DNA from: Homalodisca vitripennis | Taxonomy: Eukaryota > Arthropoda > Insecta > Hemiptera > Cicadellidae | DNA: 64,000 nt | Direction: 5' to 3' | NCBI RefSeq assembly: GCF_021130785.1 | Contig: NC_060209.1 | Span: 22,196,001-22,260,000 of the forward strand | Part shown: positions 13,901 through 22,789 of the stretch, one piece after another | Numbering within the stretch: position 1 is the stretch's first letter | Layout of the letters: the number at the start of each line of letters is the position of its first letter | Translations under genes and position numbers: made by a program | The notes under the pieces: generated by a model | Told to the model about the DNA's origin: nothing | What the model saw: the letters and a program-made list of their open reading frames with translations, nothing else | Database searches by the model: none

Positions 13901-16900
13901 ATTTGCTATAGGCTAAATTTAACACACCAATTTAATGTAATAATTAGTATTATTCAAATTTTGGAGAGAATGATAAATAAATTATTTAAGAGTCTTGGCA
14001 TTCATTATCTCCTACGAATTTAAAAATTGAAAAATATGTTGTAGCCTGAGTACACATTTCCATAAATTAATACATATACTTTATACAGAATATAAAAAAC
14101 TGTAAATAATATAGGTACTTATAAGCATCATAATAACGAGAAATCAAATTTGTTGTGACGATTTGAAATGATGTAGGCTACGATGTTTCATAATTTAATT
14201 TGATGTATTGTTTATTAAGCAATAATGTGAAATAATTAAGCACCAATATTATAAAGCTGTAATACAAAACGGTTTGCCGTTTCTGCTCACCCACTTCAAA
14301 GAATGCAAAATGAGATTTTGTCTTCTACTTTAGACGTGGTAAATTTCGTTCAGGAAAACAGTGGGGTACATTACTACTTTCAGAATTTCTTCAACAAGTG
14401 CTTCTGTTTAAAACATCTATTTATGACTCTCTGGCCCAAAGAAGGACTTCCATTGCCAACAGGATTAGCAGCATTACTATAATGTTAAACAACTAGTTTA
14501 GACCAGTGAATAGTAGCCAATTTGGGTAGGGTCCAATAAGCGGACCCGGTTTTTTATATCGAAATTGGCAAACGATATTACTTAATCATAACCATCGATA
14601 TAATCAATCGATACTGATGAATTATTTTTAACAACTTAAATAATCTATATGAACAGCTGTAAACACTTTCAAATAATACAATTAAGGTAATATTTTAAAT
14701 TTCACATAAGTAACATTGTGTATTAAAATGGCCGTAAATCTTAGGAAGCTTCACGAAATTGCTTTAAAAGACGATAAAATATGTTTTTTATGGCTTCAGG
14801 ATGTTGGGTTAGTAGCTAAGAATCCATTATGTGATATTTGTGGAAAGATAACAAATGTAACTGTCAGAGGAGCTAACATGGTCGTCTTCAGATGCAAAAA
14901 AGAAGGTAATGGTGGACACAACTTTAGTAAAAACGTTTTCGTTCTGTTTCATTTAGCTAAAGTTATGAGTTTCCCTGATTTTGGTTATGTTCATTTATTA
15001 TTTGTTATCATTAAATTCACATTTTAATTTAAACATATGATTGTTATTACTTTTATATCGATTGATAGTCTATGATTCGATATGCGAATATTAGGTATCG
15101 ATGATTATATTCTTCGATATAAAAACCGGGTCCGCTTATTGGACCCTACCCGCCAATTTTGTTATTTTTAATTTTATTATAGTTTTTGGAAAGTTTAATA
15201 TTTTGTTTTGCTTAAAAAAACCTTTTGTAGCCTATATTTAAATAACACAATTAAAATGTTTTCTATTTGTTATAAGGATTTTCTTTGGAATTTGTTTGGT
15301 TTAATTTTCTTTTATCATTTGTAATGCTTAAAAATTCTCAATTGAAATACAAAAATAGACCCAACTGAATATCATTCTGTACTGCTGGTGCTGCATTAAA
15401 TGTTGCTGGTGATATTCTGAAAAAGAAAATACATAATTACTTAAATACTTTACTTAAATAATAAACATACTACTTATTTTTGAATGATGATGTACACAAC
15501 TAGCAAAAAAAGTACCTGACATTATAGGAATTTCAACAGCCAAATCCAGAGTTCACAAATATTTTGAAGTATTATAAGGTATACCATAGCCTATTTGTTA
15601 TTTATAGTTTCACAGAACTTTAAACTGAATTAGCATTAAATAATTAATAAACATGCACTATAGTGCATATTACGGTAATTATCATATTAACCGCCGGGGC
15701 GGAAAAATACGAGTTTTGCGTTCTTAACTTATTGGAATCGTCCTATATAAAAAAAAAGTATAAGGTTTGATGGGGTGGAAATGAGAAATAACGAAGTTCT
15801 AGAAAATAAAAAATTAAATAACTTTCCAGTAATATCTCCATGTTCTACATCCACGTCTAGCATCACGTGACCTTTTGTGGCCAATGATTGAACCTCGTGA
15901 TGATGTCATCGGTTGCGCCGCCATCTTTGCAAACGTAAATGAGAAATTACAGATTACAGAAATGAGCAGAATTTTTATCAAAATTAATAATGTTTTTCTT
16001 AATTTCGAGAAAAAAATTAATTACGAGTGCCTCCGGCCATCAGCGCGGGCTTCGGCAGCACCTTCGGTGCTGCCCCGCGCTGATGTCAATAAAAGAAAAA
16101 CATCCCTCGAGATAGTACCTATCAGTAAAATATAAAATTCTAGAGGGGCTGATCAAAAATATAAATTGAAATGTAATGCAAAGGCAATTATGTAAAGTTT
16201 AAAAACTAAATAAATCATGAAAAACTCAAATATATAGATGGATATTAACAGAGAACACTTACCATTAGTGTGTTGGCGGATATAGCTAAACAGCAGCAAC
16301 AAAAAAGTGGTCTATCACAACGAAACGACACAGTCTCCCGGTTTAAAAACACCACTCGACCGCACGACGAACAAATACACTCATTTTAAAAAATGCCCTG
16401 TTCTATTAAAAAAGAGATAATTTCGTTTCGGTTAAAACGTAAGCTCTTTACGTGCCCTACGAAACACTCCGACACACACAATTCACTAGGGTTGGTTGAA
16501 CTAGTGGATGGTTGATTCATCATTGTAAACTCACTCACTCACTCAATCCGACCTACTGAACACGATATCTTGTGTAGAACTGACCTATGCCCCGGACAAC
16601 TCAGATAACAGGTATGCTATCAGGCTGCTATCAGTCCCGGCCGCAGATAATATTCAAGTAAACAGATTATCCAGACACAGCACACAAACTGAACATTAAA
16701 ACATTAGAAACTTTACCACTTATCAATATACCCCCTAAAATCATGTTATTTGTCATTTGCACCCCCTAGTACTATATATATTTTTTGTTCAGGAGGGTGA
16801 GCAGAATACGTTGGTAACGTCAAATTCGTGATTTGCCGCCCCGGCGTTTAATCTTACTGGTACCCATATTACAAAATATTTGTATGCCACTTCTTGAATG

Positions 16901-17040
16901 AAAACTTATGATGCTAACAAGTGGCTTAGTTATTTGATAGGCCTAGTAATCAACTGTAAATTATAAAGTTGATAACTTGGTACCTAATTTTAAATCAAAA
17001 TAAATAATATACTCACAACTGCTACTTTTGAAGTTGCCAT
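1789..17040 (-). CDS. CBR1: Carbonyl reductase [NADPH] 1-like SDR gene, 3' end missing
   Basis: A short-chain dehydrogenase/reductase of the carbonyl reductase 1 group: cytosolic NADPH-dependent reduction of ketones, quinones and aldehydes (family knowledge). Five coding exons (17040-17017, 11719-11591, 9149-9018, 4889-4651, 1994-1789) join in frame through GT/AG introns of about 5.3, 2.4, 4.1 and 2.7 kb. The joined product has the nucleotide-binding TGSNKGIG motif at residues 10-17, NNAA at 88-91, conserved Asn113, SSSAG with the catalytic Ser near 139-140, and YAVSK at 192-196 as the YxxxK catalytic pair. HPGYVSTDM follows. Family members are about 277 residues. Here about 243 are visible and the last third-base phase demands another exon off the left edge. 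All key residues are intact and the introns are rich in transposons. Whether it is expressed cannot be seen. Confidence 0.92.
1995..4650. other. Carbonyl reductase intron 4, AT-rich
   Basis: No coding exon was recognised. A GC-richer patch at 3330-3610 has a 34-codon plus-strand frame (MSRLVCLHRQ...) with no identifiable domain. A possible piggyBac-type short element lies at about 4132-4348 (separate entry). Confidence 0.6.
4132..4348. mobile_element. Possible short TTAA-type (piggyBac-like) element
   Basis: The left end reads CCCTTGACTGCCACCG and the right end, reversed, reads TTAACCCTTTATGTGCCG. They are imperfect inverted ends of the CCCTT...TGCC type seen in piggyBac-related short elements. 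TTAA is intact on the right; the left flank is GTAAAT, so its TTAA would be mutated. No coding capacity. Tentative, because the ends match only partly. Confidence 0.35.
4651..4889 (-). CDS. CBR1: Carbonyl reductase exon 4 (catalytic Ser region)
   Basis: This exon of 239 bases covers residues 96-174 plus two bases of codon 175. It includes EPFSEQAEVTVAVNYF, ALFPLLRPHARVV and HISSSAGHLLRI. The SSSAG serine is the expected catalytic residue, and the FPLLRPHARVV wording is characteristic of carbonyl reductases. The acceptor is TCTGCAG and the donor GTAAGT; it starts in phase 0 and ends with two bases of a codon. Confidence 0.95.
4890..5758. other. Carbonyl reductase intron 3, part left of the LINE
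   Basis: AT-rich intron sequence. Minus-strand frame 4945-5163 lacks motifs and is probably chance. I see no further feature. Confidence 0.6.
5759..7216 (+). CDS. Non-LTR reverse transcriptase, open C-terminal part of ORF2
   Basis: An uninterrupted frame of 485 codons. Counting from 5759: NYRPISLLS at 37-45, IDIKKAFDTVDH at 108-119 (first catalytic Asp), SGVPQGSVLG at 164-173, and FADDT at 196-200 (catalytic Asp pair). A thumb/C-terminal region follows, including YLGVVLD, YGIVCWG and a final FKTELKKWLF stretch. A Cys-rich insertion near residues 265-290 (CLECLCKEGVCDDKC) between the palm and YLGV is unusual. The absence of stops suggests a relatively recent insertion, though without endonuclease it cannot move by itself. 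Confidence 0.92.
   Translation: MKFILFGIRMCEEIHRNTNILFMDMSITIDCKFDCNNYRPISLLSTFSKVIEKIMKQRVMSFLLKTKFFSKNQFGFQTGISTENALLNFMEQVTNNINTGKRVRGLFIDIKKAFDTVDHNLLLNKIYNCGIRGSAFMWFKSYLSQRSQCVRIHSVLSNMGEIKSGVPQGSVLGAILFLIYINDLCLARLNGMITSFADDTALCYAGDNWDEVELLIGQDLKSLRWWFTQNKLILSPEKTVYINFSLRGLNVSHNSIKYVCLECLCKEGVCDDKCVTVCKGDEIKYLGVVLDRELNWKKHINKLKSKFNTVIRLMYHIRDICPVDVLRTVYFSLVNSRLEYGIVCWGSSYYSNIYPIVTQQKQLIRIILGKNRYEPSFPLFLSMKILPVRYLFVFKVLIMFYMQSGNLPSNDGTYRSRLRRPNLLQTPRPFLTFFQRTYFYVAPKIFNILPEPLKRIKASRRFKTELKKWLFLQDDIEGLIYSRIH
5759..7779 (+). mobile_element. 5'-truncated non-LTR retrotransposon (Jockey/CR1-like)
   Basis: The element consists of a long reverse transcriptase frame (5759-7216), about 540 bases of AT-rich 3' UTR, an AATAAA at about 7746 and a short 3' run of TTTCTA units (about 7754-7777), which are typical 3' ends of some non-LTR families. 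The upstream endonuclease and ORF1 are absent, and the frame has no ATG at its left limit, so 5' truncation is likely. It sits antisense in intron 3 of the carbonyl reductase gene. I could not fix a target-site duplication by eye. The superfamily is a best guess. Confidence 0.85.
7780..9017. other. Carbonyl reductase intron 3, part right of the LINE
   Basis: AT-rich. A slightly GC-richer patch at 8235-8335 contains CCCTGGGTAAAGG and ends near AAGGGTTAAC. It could be an old TTAA-type element remnant, but no convincing inverted end pair was found. Confidence 0.5.
9018..9149 (-). CDS. CBR1: Carbonyl reductase exon 3 (NNAA segment)
   Basis: Forty-four codons, residues 52-95, ending LDVLVNNAAIAYK. 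LDxLVNNA(G/A) is the structural motif of classical SDRs that supports the central sheet. The acceptor is TAG before CAAAAT and the donor GTGAGT. Phase 0 on both sides. Confidence 0.93.
9247..10027. mobile_element. Probable non-autonomous TIR DNA transposon
   Basis: TTTTACGTGACAACGTCTT at about 9246-9264 is mirrored by AAGACGTTGTCACGTCAAAA at 10008-10027, an inverted pair about 780 bases apart. The interior right half contains a duplicated motif with CCGTGCGG(CGGACCCAC) near 9873-9939 and a GC-rich ACCGGGCGTTAC string. No transposase is visible; the minus-strand frame 9755-9949 has no recognisable domain. The true ends might extend further left (from about 9211), so the boundaries are uncertain. 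It lies in carbonyl reductase intron 2. Confidence 0.5.
10028..10559. other. Intron 2 sequence without recognised feature
   Basis: AT-rich intron DNA between the TIR element and the LINE fragment; no motif seen. Confidence 0.5.
10560..11245 (-). pseudogene. 3' fragment of a second non-LTR retrotransposon (minus)
   Basis: Two minus-strand frames in register (11242-11033 and 10972-10670), broken by one or two frameshifts between them, read as the C-terminal region of a non-LTR ORF2. There is a LYLIRRVK...HYGILVWGN block, LLVLQK, a later HQYNTR-type segment, KLFNCLPADM, and a terminal FKTELKKWVF. The palm and active site are missing, so it is a short 5'-truncated copy. It has the same orientation as the carbonyl reductase gene and lies in its intron 2. 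The terminal motif resembles that of the plus-strand element at 5.8-7.2 kb, but the two differ in sequence. Confidence 0.85.
11591..11719 (-). CDS. CBR1: Carbonyl reductase exon 2 (Rossmann motif)
   Basis: Forty-three codons, residues 9-51, with the TGxxxGIG cofactor loop and, later, TARD, where an Arg after the second beta strand is typical of NADPH-preferring members. The acceptor is TTTTCAG and the donor GTTGGT after AAG. Both borders fall between codons (phase 0/0). Confidence 0.93.
11720..12375. other. Carbonyl reductase intron 1, 3' part
   Basis: Contains TTAACCCTTTGTC at about 11957, possibly one end of a TTAA-type element, but I found no matching right end. The plus-strand frame 11965-12324 is a chance or transposon-derived frame without recognised domain. 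Confidence 0.4.
12376..13138. mobile_element. 763-bp TIR element with 8-bp target duplication
   Basis: The ends are perfect 28-base inverted repeats beginning GGTACTTTGGGATTATACCG. They are flanked by the direct repeat CCTACTTG at 12368-12375 and 13139-13146. An 8-bp duplication fits hAT, P or Merlin superfamilies. The end sequence is reminiscent in layout of the Merlin-like element at 14.5 kb, so Merlin is possible, but no transposase is encoded. The interior includes a perfect GC-rich hairpin (separate entry). The perfect ends and duplication indicate a fairly recent insertion into intron 1. Confidence 0.92.
12744..12919. repeat. Hairpin-bearing block, copy 1
   Basis: About 175 bases starting CGAGTGCCTCCGGCC and ending near CAATTATGTA are nearly identical to 16024-16194, which lies inside a different transposon. 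Inside it, 12758-12810 is a perfect hairpin with 25-base arms (CATCAGCGCGGGCTTCGGCA...) and a TTT loop, very GC-rich in AT-rich surroundings. Downstream is a conserved CATCCCTCGAGATAGTACC segment. The function is unknown. It may be a nested element or a shared terminal module. Confidence 0.9.
13147..14515. other. Intron 1 AT-rich interval
   Basis: Strongly AT-rich with no open frame of note and no inverted ends seen. Confidence 0.6.
14524..15151 (+). mobile_element. Merlin-like DNA transposon, internally deleted
   Basis: Inverted ends of nearly 40 bases start GGGTAGGGTCCAATAAGCGG on both sides. The flanking direct repeat GCCAATTT (14516-14523 and 15152-15159) is an 8-bp target duplication. 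The interior encodes an ISXO2/Merlin-type transposase N-terminus (separate entry), and Merlin elements make 8-9-bp duplications, so ends, duplication and protein agree. At 628 bases it lacks the DDE catalytic domain and is non-autonomous. Confidence 0.88.
14728..15027 (+). CDS. Truncated Merlin/ISXO2-like transposase N-terminus
   Basis: From the ATG at 14728 the frame runs about 99 codons. It has FLWLQDVGLVA, then a zinc-ribbon-like C-x2-C (NPLCDICG), a later FRCKK and a GGHN His. In ISXO2-like/Merlin transposases this WLQ...C-x2-C...W/F-x-C module precedes the DDE domain. The terminal LAKVMSF part resembles the following helix but looks joined to unrelated sequence, as expected after an internal deletion. 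Not catalytic. The identification rests on motif pattern, not a search. Confidence 0.7.
   Translation: MAVNLRKLHEIALKDDKICFLWLQDVGLVAKNPLCDICGKITNVTVRGANMVVFRCKKEGNGGHNFSKNVFVLFHLAKVMSFPDFGYVHLLFVIIKFTF
15691..16847. mobile_element. TTAA-flanked TIR element (piggyBac-like), 1157 bp
   Basis: Left end CCGCCGGGGCGGAAAAATAC and right end (reversed) ACGCCGGGGCGGCAAATCAC form imperfect inverted repeats immediately inside TTAA at 15687-15690 and 16848-16851. TTAA duplication is the hallmark of piggyBac (also Kolobok) elements. No transposase frame remains. The interior contains block 16024-16194 shared with the 12.4-kb element and a short CACT run near 16535. It lies in carbonyl reductase intron 1. 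Confidence 0.78.
16024..16194. repeat. Hairpin-bearing block, copy 2
   Basis: Matches 12744-12919 closely, from CGAGTGCCTCCGGCC through CATCCCTCGAGATAGTACC to CAATTATGTA. Here the hairpin (16038-16085) is damaged: five bases of the right arm (GAAGC) are missing and the loop is TTC. The copies differ by scattered substitutions, so the shared block predates or moved independently of the two host transposons. Confidence 0.9.
17017..17040 (-). CDS. CBR1: Carbonyl reductase exon 1 (start codon)
   Basis: Eight codons reading MATSKVAV, followed by donor GTGAGT at 17011-17016 in phase 0. The reading continues directly into VTGSNKGIG of exon 2, which matches the normal N-terminus of the family, so this is the chosen start. 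The base after ATG is G. A pyrimidine-rich tract ending in CAG just upstream on the minus strand (around 17100) could be an acceptor for a 5' UTR intron; that part is inference. Confidence 0.85.
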
Positions 17041-20000
17041 GGGACAAGTCGATGTTAGATTGTTCAAGTTCTGCTGAAATCTAGGTACAATTATCCTTAT
17101 CTGAAATATTAGTTGATAAGATTATTCAAGTATCAACAAGTCAACAATCAACTCAATTTTGCAGGTTAGGTTATGTTTAAATACAAATGTTTTTGTTCCT
17201 ACGAAGTGTGGCCAACATAACATAGAGAATATACTTTGCAAGTGCGAATAAAGTTTACTAATGAAAATTTTACATATATATCATGTACTGTAATGTCAAG
17301 TCATTTTGTACTGAACCAGCTGCGAGTAAGAAAAGAATCAATTTATATTATTTATTTTTTGACAGACTACTCCAAGAAAACCATATGAAACTTTATTACG
17401 TCTTGAAATAAATAAGTGTACTGGTAAATTATAGTACCTTTATATTTCATTAATTTCACAAGAGAATACTATATTAGCAAAACACAAAGTTACATTTTTC
17501 AAGAAGGAAGAGATGAAAACTTAATGTTATAGGTTACAATAATCTTATTGTGAGGTTTGGAAAAGCAATTTTTAAAAACTCAACAAATACATTATATTGT
17601 TTTAATAAGGAAATATCTCATAAACGTATTTTGAATATTATATATGGTTAGGTTATGCACTATTAAAAGCCATATAATGTTCGAAACAAGCAAAAATAAT
17701 TTCGTTGATGTTCCAATGAAATTCCTAAATCTCTTATAGAAATGTATAAGTCAAACGGCCAACAGTCTTCTTAGATCTTGGAGGAAACGGAACTTCCAGT
17801 TTTTTCTTCATCTCTACAGTAGACAAATTTAATATAGTTTCAGATATCCACAAATGATGCAAAGACTACGATTTTTGGTTCAATATGAGGCAAATGTATA
17901 GATAGTTGTATTTTATCCTGTATAGTATATGAAAAGACGATGAACGTTTAGCTTTGGGCCTATGGTCATACTTCTTTAATCTCAGGAATAATTTGTTCAA
18001 TTCCTTTGGATGTAACCATCCCTGAGTAAACCACGCTCAACCTTCTCGTGAATCGTTCTAAGCAATCTTGTCAGTATTATCTTATGTGTGTCCAAAGTTG
18101 TATTATTGGAGCAGCAGGGAATTGAATAAAGTAGCCGGCATCATGTAATGCCTTCTAATTCTTAGGTTGATACAGCGTTAAGCAAACATGCAAACACTCT
18201 GTCACTTTAACTCATATAGGTACGCTTAAAGTTTTATTATTGGGCATCAGGTACTTAAGAAAGTAGCCGGCGTCTTTTTAACTCCTCTAGCAGGACTTGC
18301 AGTTATATAAGTTAAGCCTTACGAGCATCTCATATAGAAATTTTTGTAATAACTTAGTTAAATAACGAGGTCATGCCTAAAAAGGTTTTAGGTCAAAGAA
18401 GCAATACAATTTCTTACCTTTAGGCCTCTGGGAATACCTAATGTGAGTTCCTTAATTTCAATTTGTGATTTATAATAAAGTTCATTTTTGAAAGAATATT
18501 ATTAGTTGATTATTCGTGGATTTTGGTTTTTCATTTGTTACTTATACGGTAACCTAAGTTATTACTAGGTTAAACTATGATATATCCTGAGCCAAGCCCT
18601 GTGTTGTGGGAGTGTAAGGAGTACGATAGTTCTAAGTTCCTGTTCTGCGGTTATTTGGGGATCATGAAAATATAAAATGCCTTCGATTGCTCATTGTAGG
18701 TGGTTTAAAAGCTAGCATTTATACGTGCATTAAGTGCAGCCCCAAAAATCTGGGAATGAGATGACTCAAGTAAGTTACATGTAATTGGTCTCTAGCTTAA
18801 CTAAAGTACCTACTGCCTTCTCTGTGAGTTCTCATTATATTGTTGAAGTACTGCTGCAATTAATGTCAGTATCTAAGCTTCTTAAAGCTATTTAGAGGAT
18901 CATCGATGAAGAAATTACTTAAATTTATAAGTATTTTGATAAGAATTGCAAGAAAATGTAACTGAACGCATCGTATAATAAGACTCGCATAAGTGAACAT
19001 TACCAAAGGCCTTGGATGGTAGTGAGCTGAATCAATGCATATCATTCTCTCTGTCATACTAATTCTTCAAGTCTTCAGATTCAATAAAAGCCTACATGGA
19101 AAACATTGTTGGAACTCAAGCCGATGCTTTTGAAGATCTGTCAGTAACTGTATACATATTAATGATACAACTGAGATCAAAATGAATGTGTCAGTAAATC
19201 CTTAGAATCACTAATTAGGTTGTGAATTAACTATAAATGTCTCCACTGAAATCAGAAAACCCCTATAAAGAACCATTAGGTCTAAAGAGCAAGAACAACA
19301 TTTGAAAAGGTGGAACTCCTCTGTAATGTCAACTAAAATTGTAATGATAAGGACTTAATATCTGTGAAAAAGAAAATACTCTGTTAGAAGCATTGTGAAC
19401 GGAGTCAGTGTGTCAAATTGTAATAACCAGGTTAAAGACTAAAAGTAGCAACTACAATCAATTTTGTTGTGTATTTGTGACCGAATTAAACGTTCGAAGT
19501 TAATATTCTGAAGATTTACCCAGGTGGTCTTATAATGTACCCGTTCCAAAGTACGCTCTATAACAAAAATAAAGATATATTTTTAGAATAGTTTGAGGAT
19601 AACAAATATGAGTAAAAAGTACAGATTGTAATCGCGTATTTTAAGGGGCAAATCAAATATATTTTTAGCTTTGATCTCACCAATATTATATTTCTTCCTC
19701 TGTTGCACTTCATGAGAGATCATTTAACTATGAAATGCTGAACATGTATAAATAGTATTGTTACGAATATTAAAAGTTAGTTAAAAGTATTCAATCATTT
19801 GAATCAAATTCGCTACTGTAGCCTGGATCAATGACCAAAGTTTCTTGTGTACAAAAAATGGACAAAAATGATACTTTTGTGTATGACGTGAAAGTTCTTG
19901 ATCCGAACGTTGTCTTTGAGAGAAGGAGCATTCAGATTTTTATAATTGTTCGAGAGGTTGGATTTTTTTCTATGGAGTTCTGTATAATTGTGAAAATATA

Positions 20001-20460
20001 TTAGGAGAACATGTAGGTAGAGACTGTTAGGGCTTTCTTTTCATACGAAATATACGTTCATTTGCCTTTATTTTTGAAGCTCACTACATAACAGCTGTGT
20101 AACATGTAAATGTCAGGTATTTTCAATAATTTCAAATATTGATATTCCAAATTTTGTGATTTAGAACTTGTTATAGAACGTGAAAATGACGTGATCTACG
20201 ATTTTATAACCTTTTTCTCGTATTCACTTGTTTTAAATAGATTCTCAGTTTTACAATGTTACGTCATGGTTGGTACTCAGGGATGTTTTAACTTCAAATT
20301 TTCGAGAATTTCAAATTATCTGGCATCATTGGCAAGGGGGCGATCCATAAGATATAGGGATGAGCCTGGGACTTTAATATAGATTGCTAAATCCAACTTA
20401 TTTAATACATTTTGAAAGTTAATATGTGAAATAGATATTTTAATAAAATTTACATTTTTA
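17041..20460. other. Upstream and intergenic AT-rich region
   Basis: Would contain the promoter and any 5' UTR of the minus-strand carbonyl reductase gene, but no promoter element stands out. A short imperfect direct repeat (AAAGTAGCCGGC at about 18129 and AGAAAGTAGCCGGC at about 18259, within longer similarity) is the only structure noticed. No gene recognised. Confidence 0.5.
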
Positions 20461-21090
20461 ATCTGTTATCATATAGTTCAGTCTAGGCAAGGAGGATAAA
20501 GATGTTGAGGAAATAATTCCTATGGCCGCAAGACAGCTAATTCCTCTGCTCACAGTTCTGCTTTACAGTAGGGAAGGAGAGGAGGACTAACCTCTTTGAG
20601 CTTGGAGGAGGAGTACAAGAGAAAATTACTGATGCCGGGTTGTGGTCAGTAATTACGGCAGTAGTGTCCGGGTAGTATTGTTCCCTAGGGCGGGTCGTTC
20701 AACATGCATTGGCCTCTGCAATTTTCGGATTAGCCACTATCTCGATAAACATATTCTTCAATGTAGTCCCAATTAGACTGTTCAGCCACTGTGTTGAGCT
20801 CTCGACTTTGGTTCTTGACGTAGTTGTGCATCCATTATAGACTTGTGGTACGATCAATCACTGTATTCCTGACGATGGCGATCAAACGTGGAGTGTTTAA
20901 AGGCCTTTCGTGGTCATGGCAGCTGATGCAGGATACCAGGCAGGCGTGGCCTACGTAATGACTATACGCAGCAGCTTAGTGGTCTCCGAAAGGGAAAAGG
21001 TTGTTTTAAGCAGCGAGGAGGAATCGCTGCAAGAGGTTTTCCTCAGGTTGACGCGGACGATGGTGGCCAGTGTTGTGGTCAATATGTAAT
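20461..21090. other. Unidentified GC-richer block
   Basis: About 630 bases with clearly higher GC than the flanks, rich in GAGGAGG-type strings, with stops in all frames I translated. It reads like an old transposon or gene relic (for example GGAGGAATCGCTGCAAG near 21024), but no motif could be named. Confidence 0.3.
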
Positions 21091-21344
21091 CAACCTAACC
21101 TCCTATTATAAATCAAGTATGGCTCTACATTATAAACTGGAAATGTGTAAATAGGTGTATTTTGAATATTCCCATTTATTCTTCATTATAACTTTGAAAA
21201 CTAGTTCTTCAATTTACAGTTTTAACACGGTATATACATTTTGTGTGTGGAACAAGATACAATATTATTTAACAAATAAATATTAATTAAAACTATGTGA
21301 TACTCATATTAATTTCAAATACTTGTATTGTTACATCGGTTTAG

Positions 21345-21413
21345 CTCTATATATATATAGAGTCTATATATATAGTCTATATATATATATAGTCTATATA
21401 TATATATATAGAC

Positions 21414-21462
<49 letters not shown>

Positions 21463-21548
21463 GTCCCGGCGGAGCAAGTACTTTTTGCGATTCAATGTTT
21501 ATTGAAATAAATTAAATTCGGCTATTGCCATTTATACAAATTTAATGA

Positions 21549-21604
<56 letters not shown>
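21345..21604. repeat. (TA)n microsatellites with AGTC/GACT interruptions
   Basis: Two tracts, 21345-21462 and 21551-21604. In the first, TA runs alternate with TAGTC, and once TAGAC, so the tract can fold back on itself. A short spacer, CCCGGCGGAGCAAG, separates them from unique sequence. Confidence 0.95.
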
Positions 21605-21606
<2 letters not shown>

Positions 21607-22565
21607 CAAATGAACGTGTTCAGTAGCTCCAGACTACGTGTTTTAATAGTTTATAAGCAATAAAAGTTGGTAACTTTCAAAATATTCTGCATTAAATTGT
21701 TTGGTTTATTTAATTAAATAAATTGATGTAGTAATGAGGAATGATAATCGCTTACAAAATCGTAGTTGTATTTGTCTCACAGTATATCGGATCATGTCAA
21801 ATTGTCCATGCACATCGTTTTCTCATTCTGGTATTCATTATCGTCATCATCATTCTATTTCATTGAAATCATTGGTAGCTGATTGAGTGCGTGTTTGAAC
21901 TGCTATAGATCTCTATGCTCTGGAATATCAGGGAGTTTTGAAAAAAGCAGTCGTAGCAGAACTACTTTAAGTGTCTATAAACGTTCAAATTTCGTTTAGA
22001 GTCATCGTCCTATGAAATAATATTACTCTTCACTTTATCAGAGATAAACATATACTTAAAACACATGCGTACAGTATAAAAGATACTTGACTTATGATTA
22101 TCTACTTTATGGTAATATTTACTTATTTGTTAAATTCTGGACGTTTTCTGCTTTTGTTTCATATTTTGAAGCTAGCACCTTTTGTCGTTCATTTCAAATT
22201 TAAACTCATCCAATACTCAAAAATGTCAAGTAAATTCCAGAATATTTAAAGTCATATACTAAAGCCCATTAAAAAATCACGCTTTTCTGTAAGAATGTTG
22301 ATAAGTCACTACCATCAAAATATTTGGTTTTCTTGATGAACACGTTATGCCATATTATACCAAATAGTTCAATGTATCATTTTTTATCATCGAAATTTCA
22401 ATTATTTTTTATTTTTTTATGTGCATTCAGAGTAAGAGATTTAATTTTGTATCATGATAAAAAAATCTTTGTTTTTTTTTTAAATGATTATAAGATAATT
22501 CTTATTATTATCAGTTTATAAAAGTAATCAGTTTGTATTAGAGATGTAGCCTCAAAAAGTGTTTA
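21605..22565. other. AT-rich interval, no gene
   Basis: Only chance frames (for example 22324-22521, Phe/Leu-rich). Nothing recognised. Confidence 0.5.
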
Positions 22566-22570
22566 ATAAC

Positions 22571-22785
22571 ATTATATACAATAATAAACCTTTTTAACAC
22601 TTTTGATATATATTTTTTTATTTCGTACTATGCACATTTCAAATCCTAAGAATTCATCATCAAGTACATTTTTCAAGTACATTTTTCCTGATACAAAATG
22701 AATTCTTAGAATTTGAAATGCACATCGTACGAAATAAAAAATAGCTATATCAAAAGTATTAAAAAGGTTTATTATTGTATATAAT
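22571..22785. repeat. Fold-back (long inverted repeat) element
   Basis: The left arm, about 22571-22656, contains TACAATAATAAACCTTTTTA and AAGAATTCAT. It is mirrored by the right arm, about 22698-22785 (ATGAATTCTTAGAATTTGAA and TAAAAAGGTTTATTATTGTA), with few mismatches. The loop of about 40 bases repeats CAAGTACATTTTTC twice. A transcript could form a long hairpin of about 85 bp. Probably a fold-back MITE; no clear target duplication. Confidence 0.9.
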
Positions 22786-22789
22786 AAGT

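Noticed and set aside
20461..21090. GC-richer block as a protein gene
   Set aside because: Stops in all frames translated; no motif. Kept only as an unidentified block.
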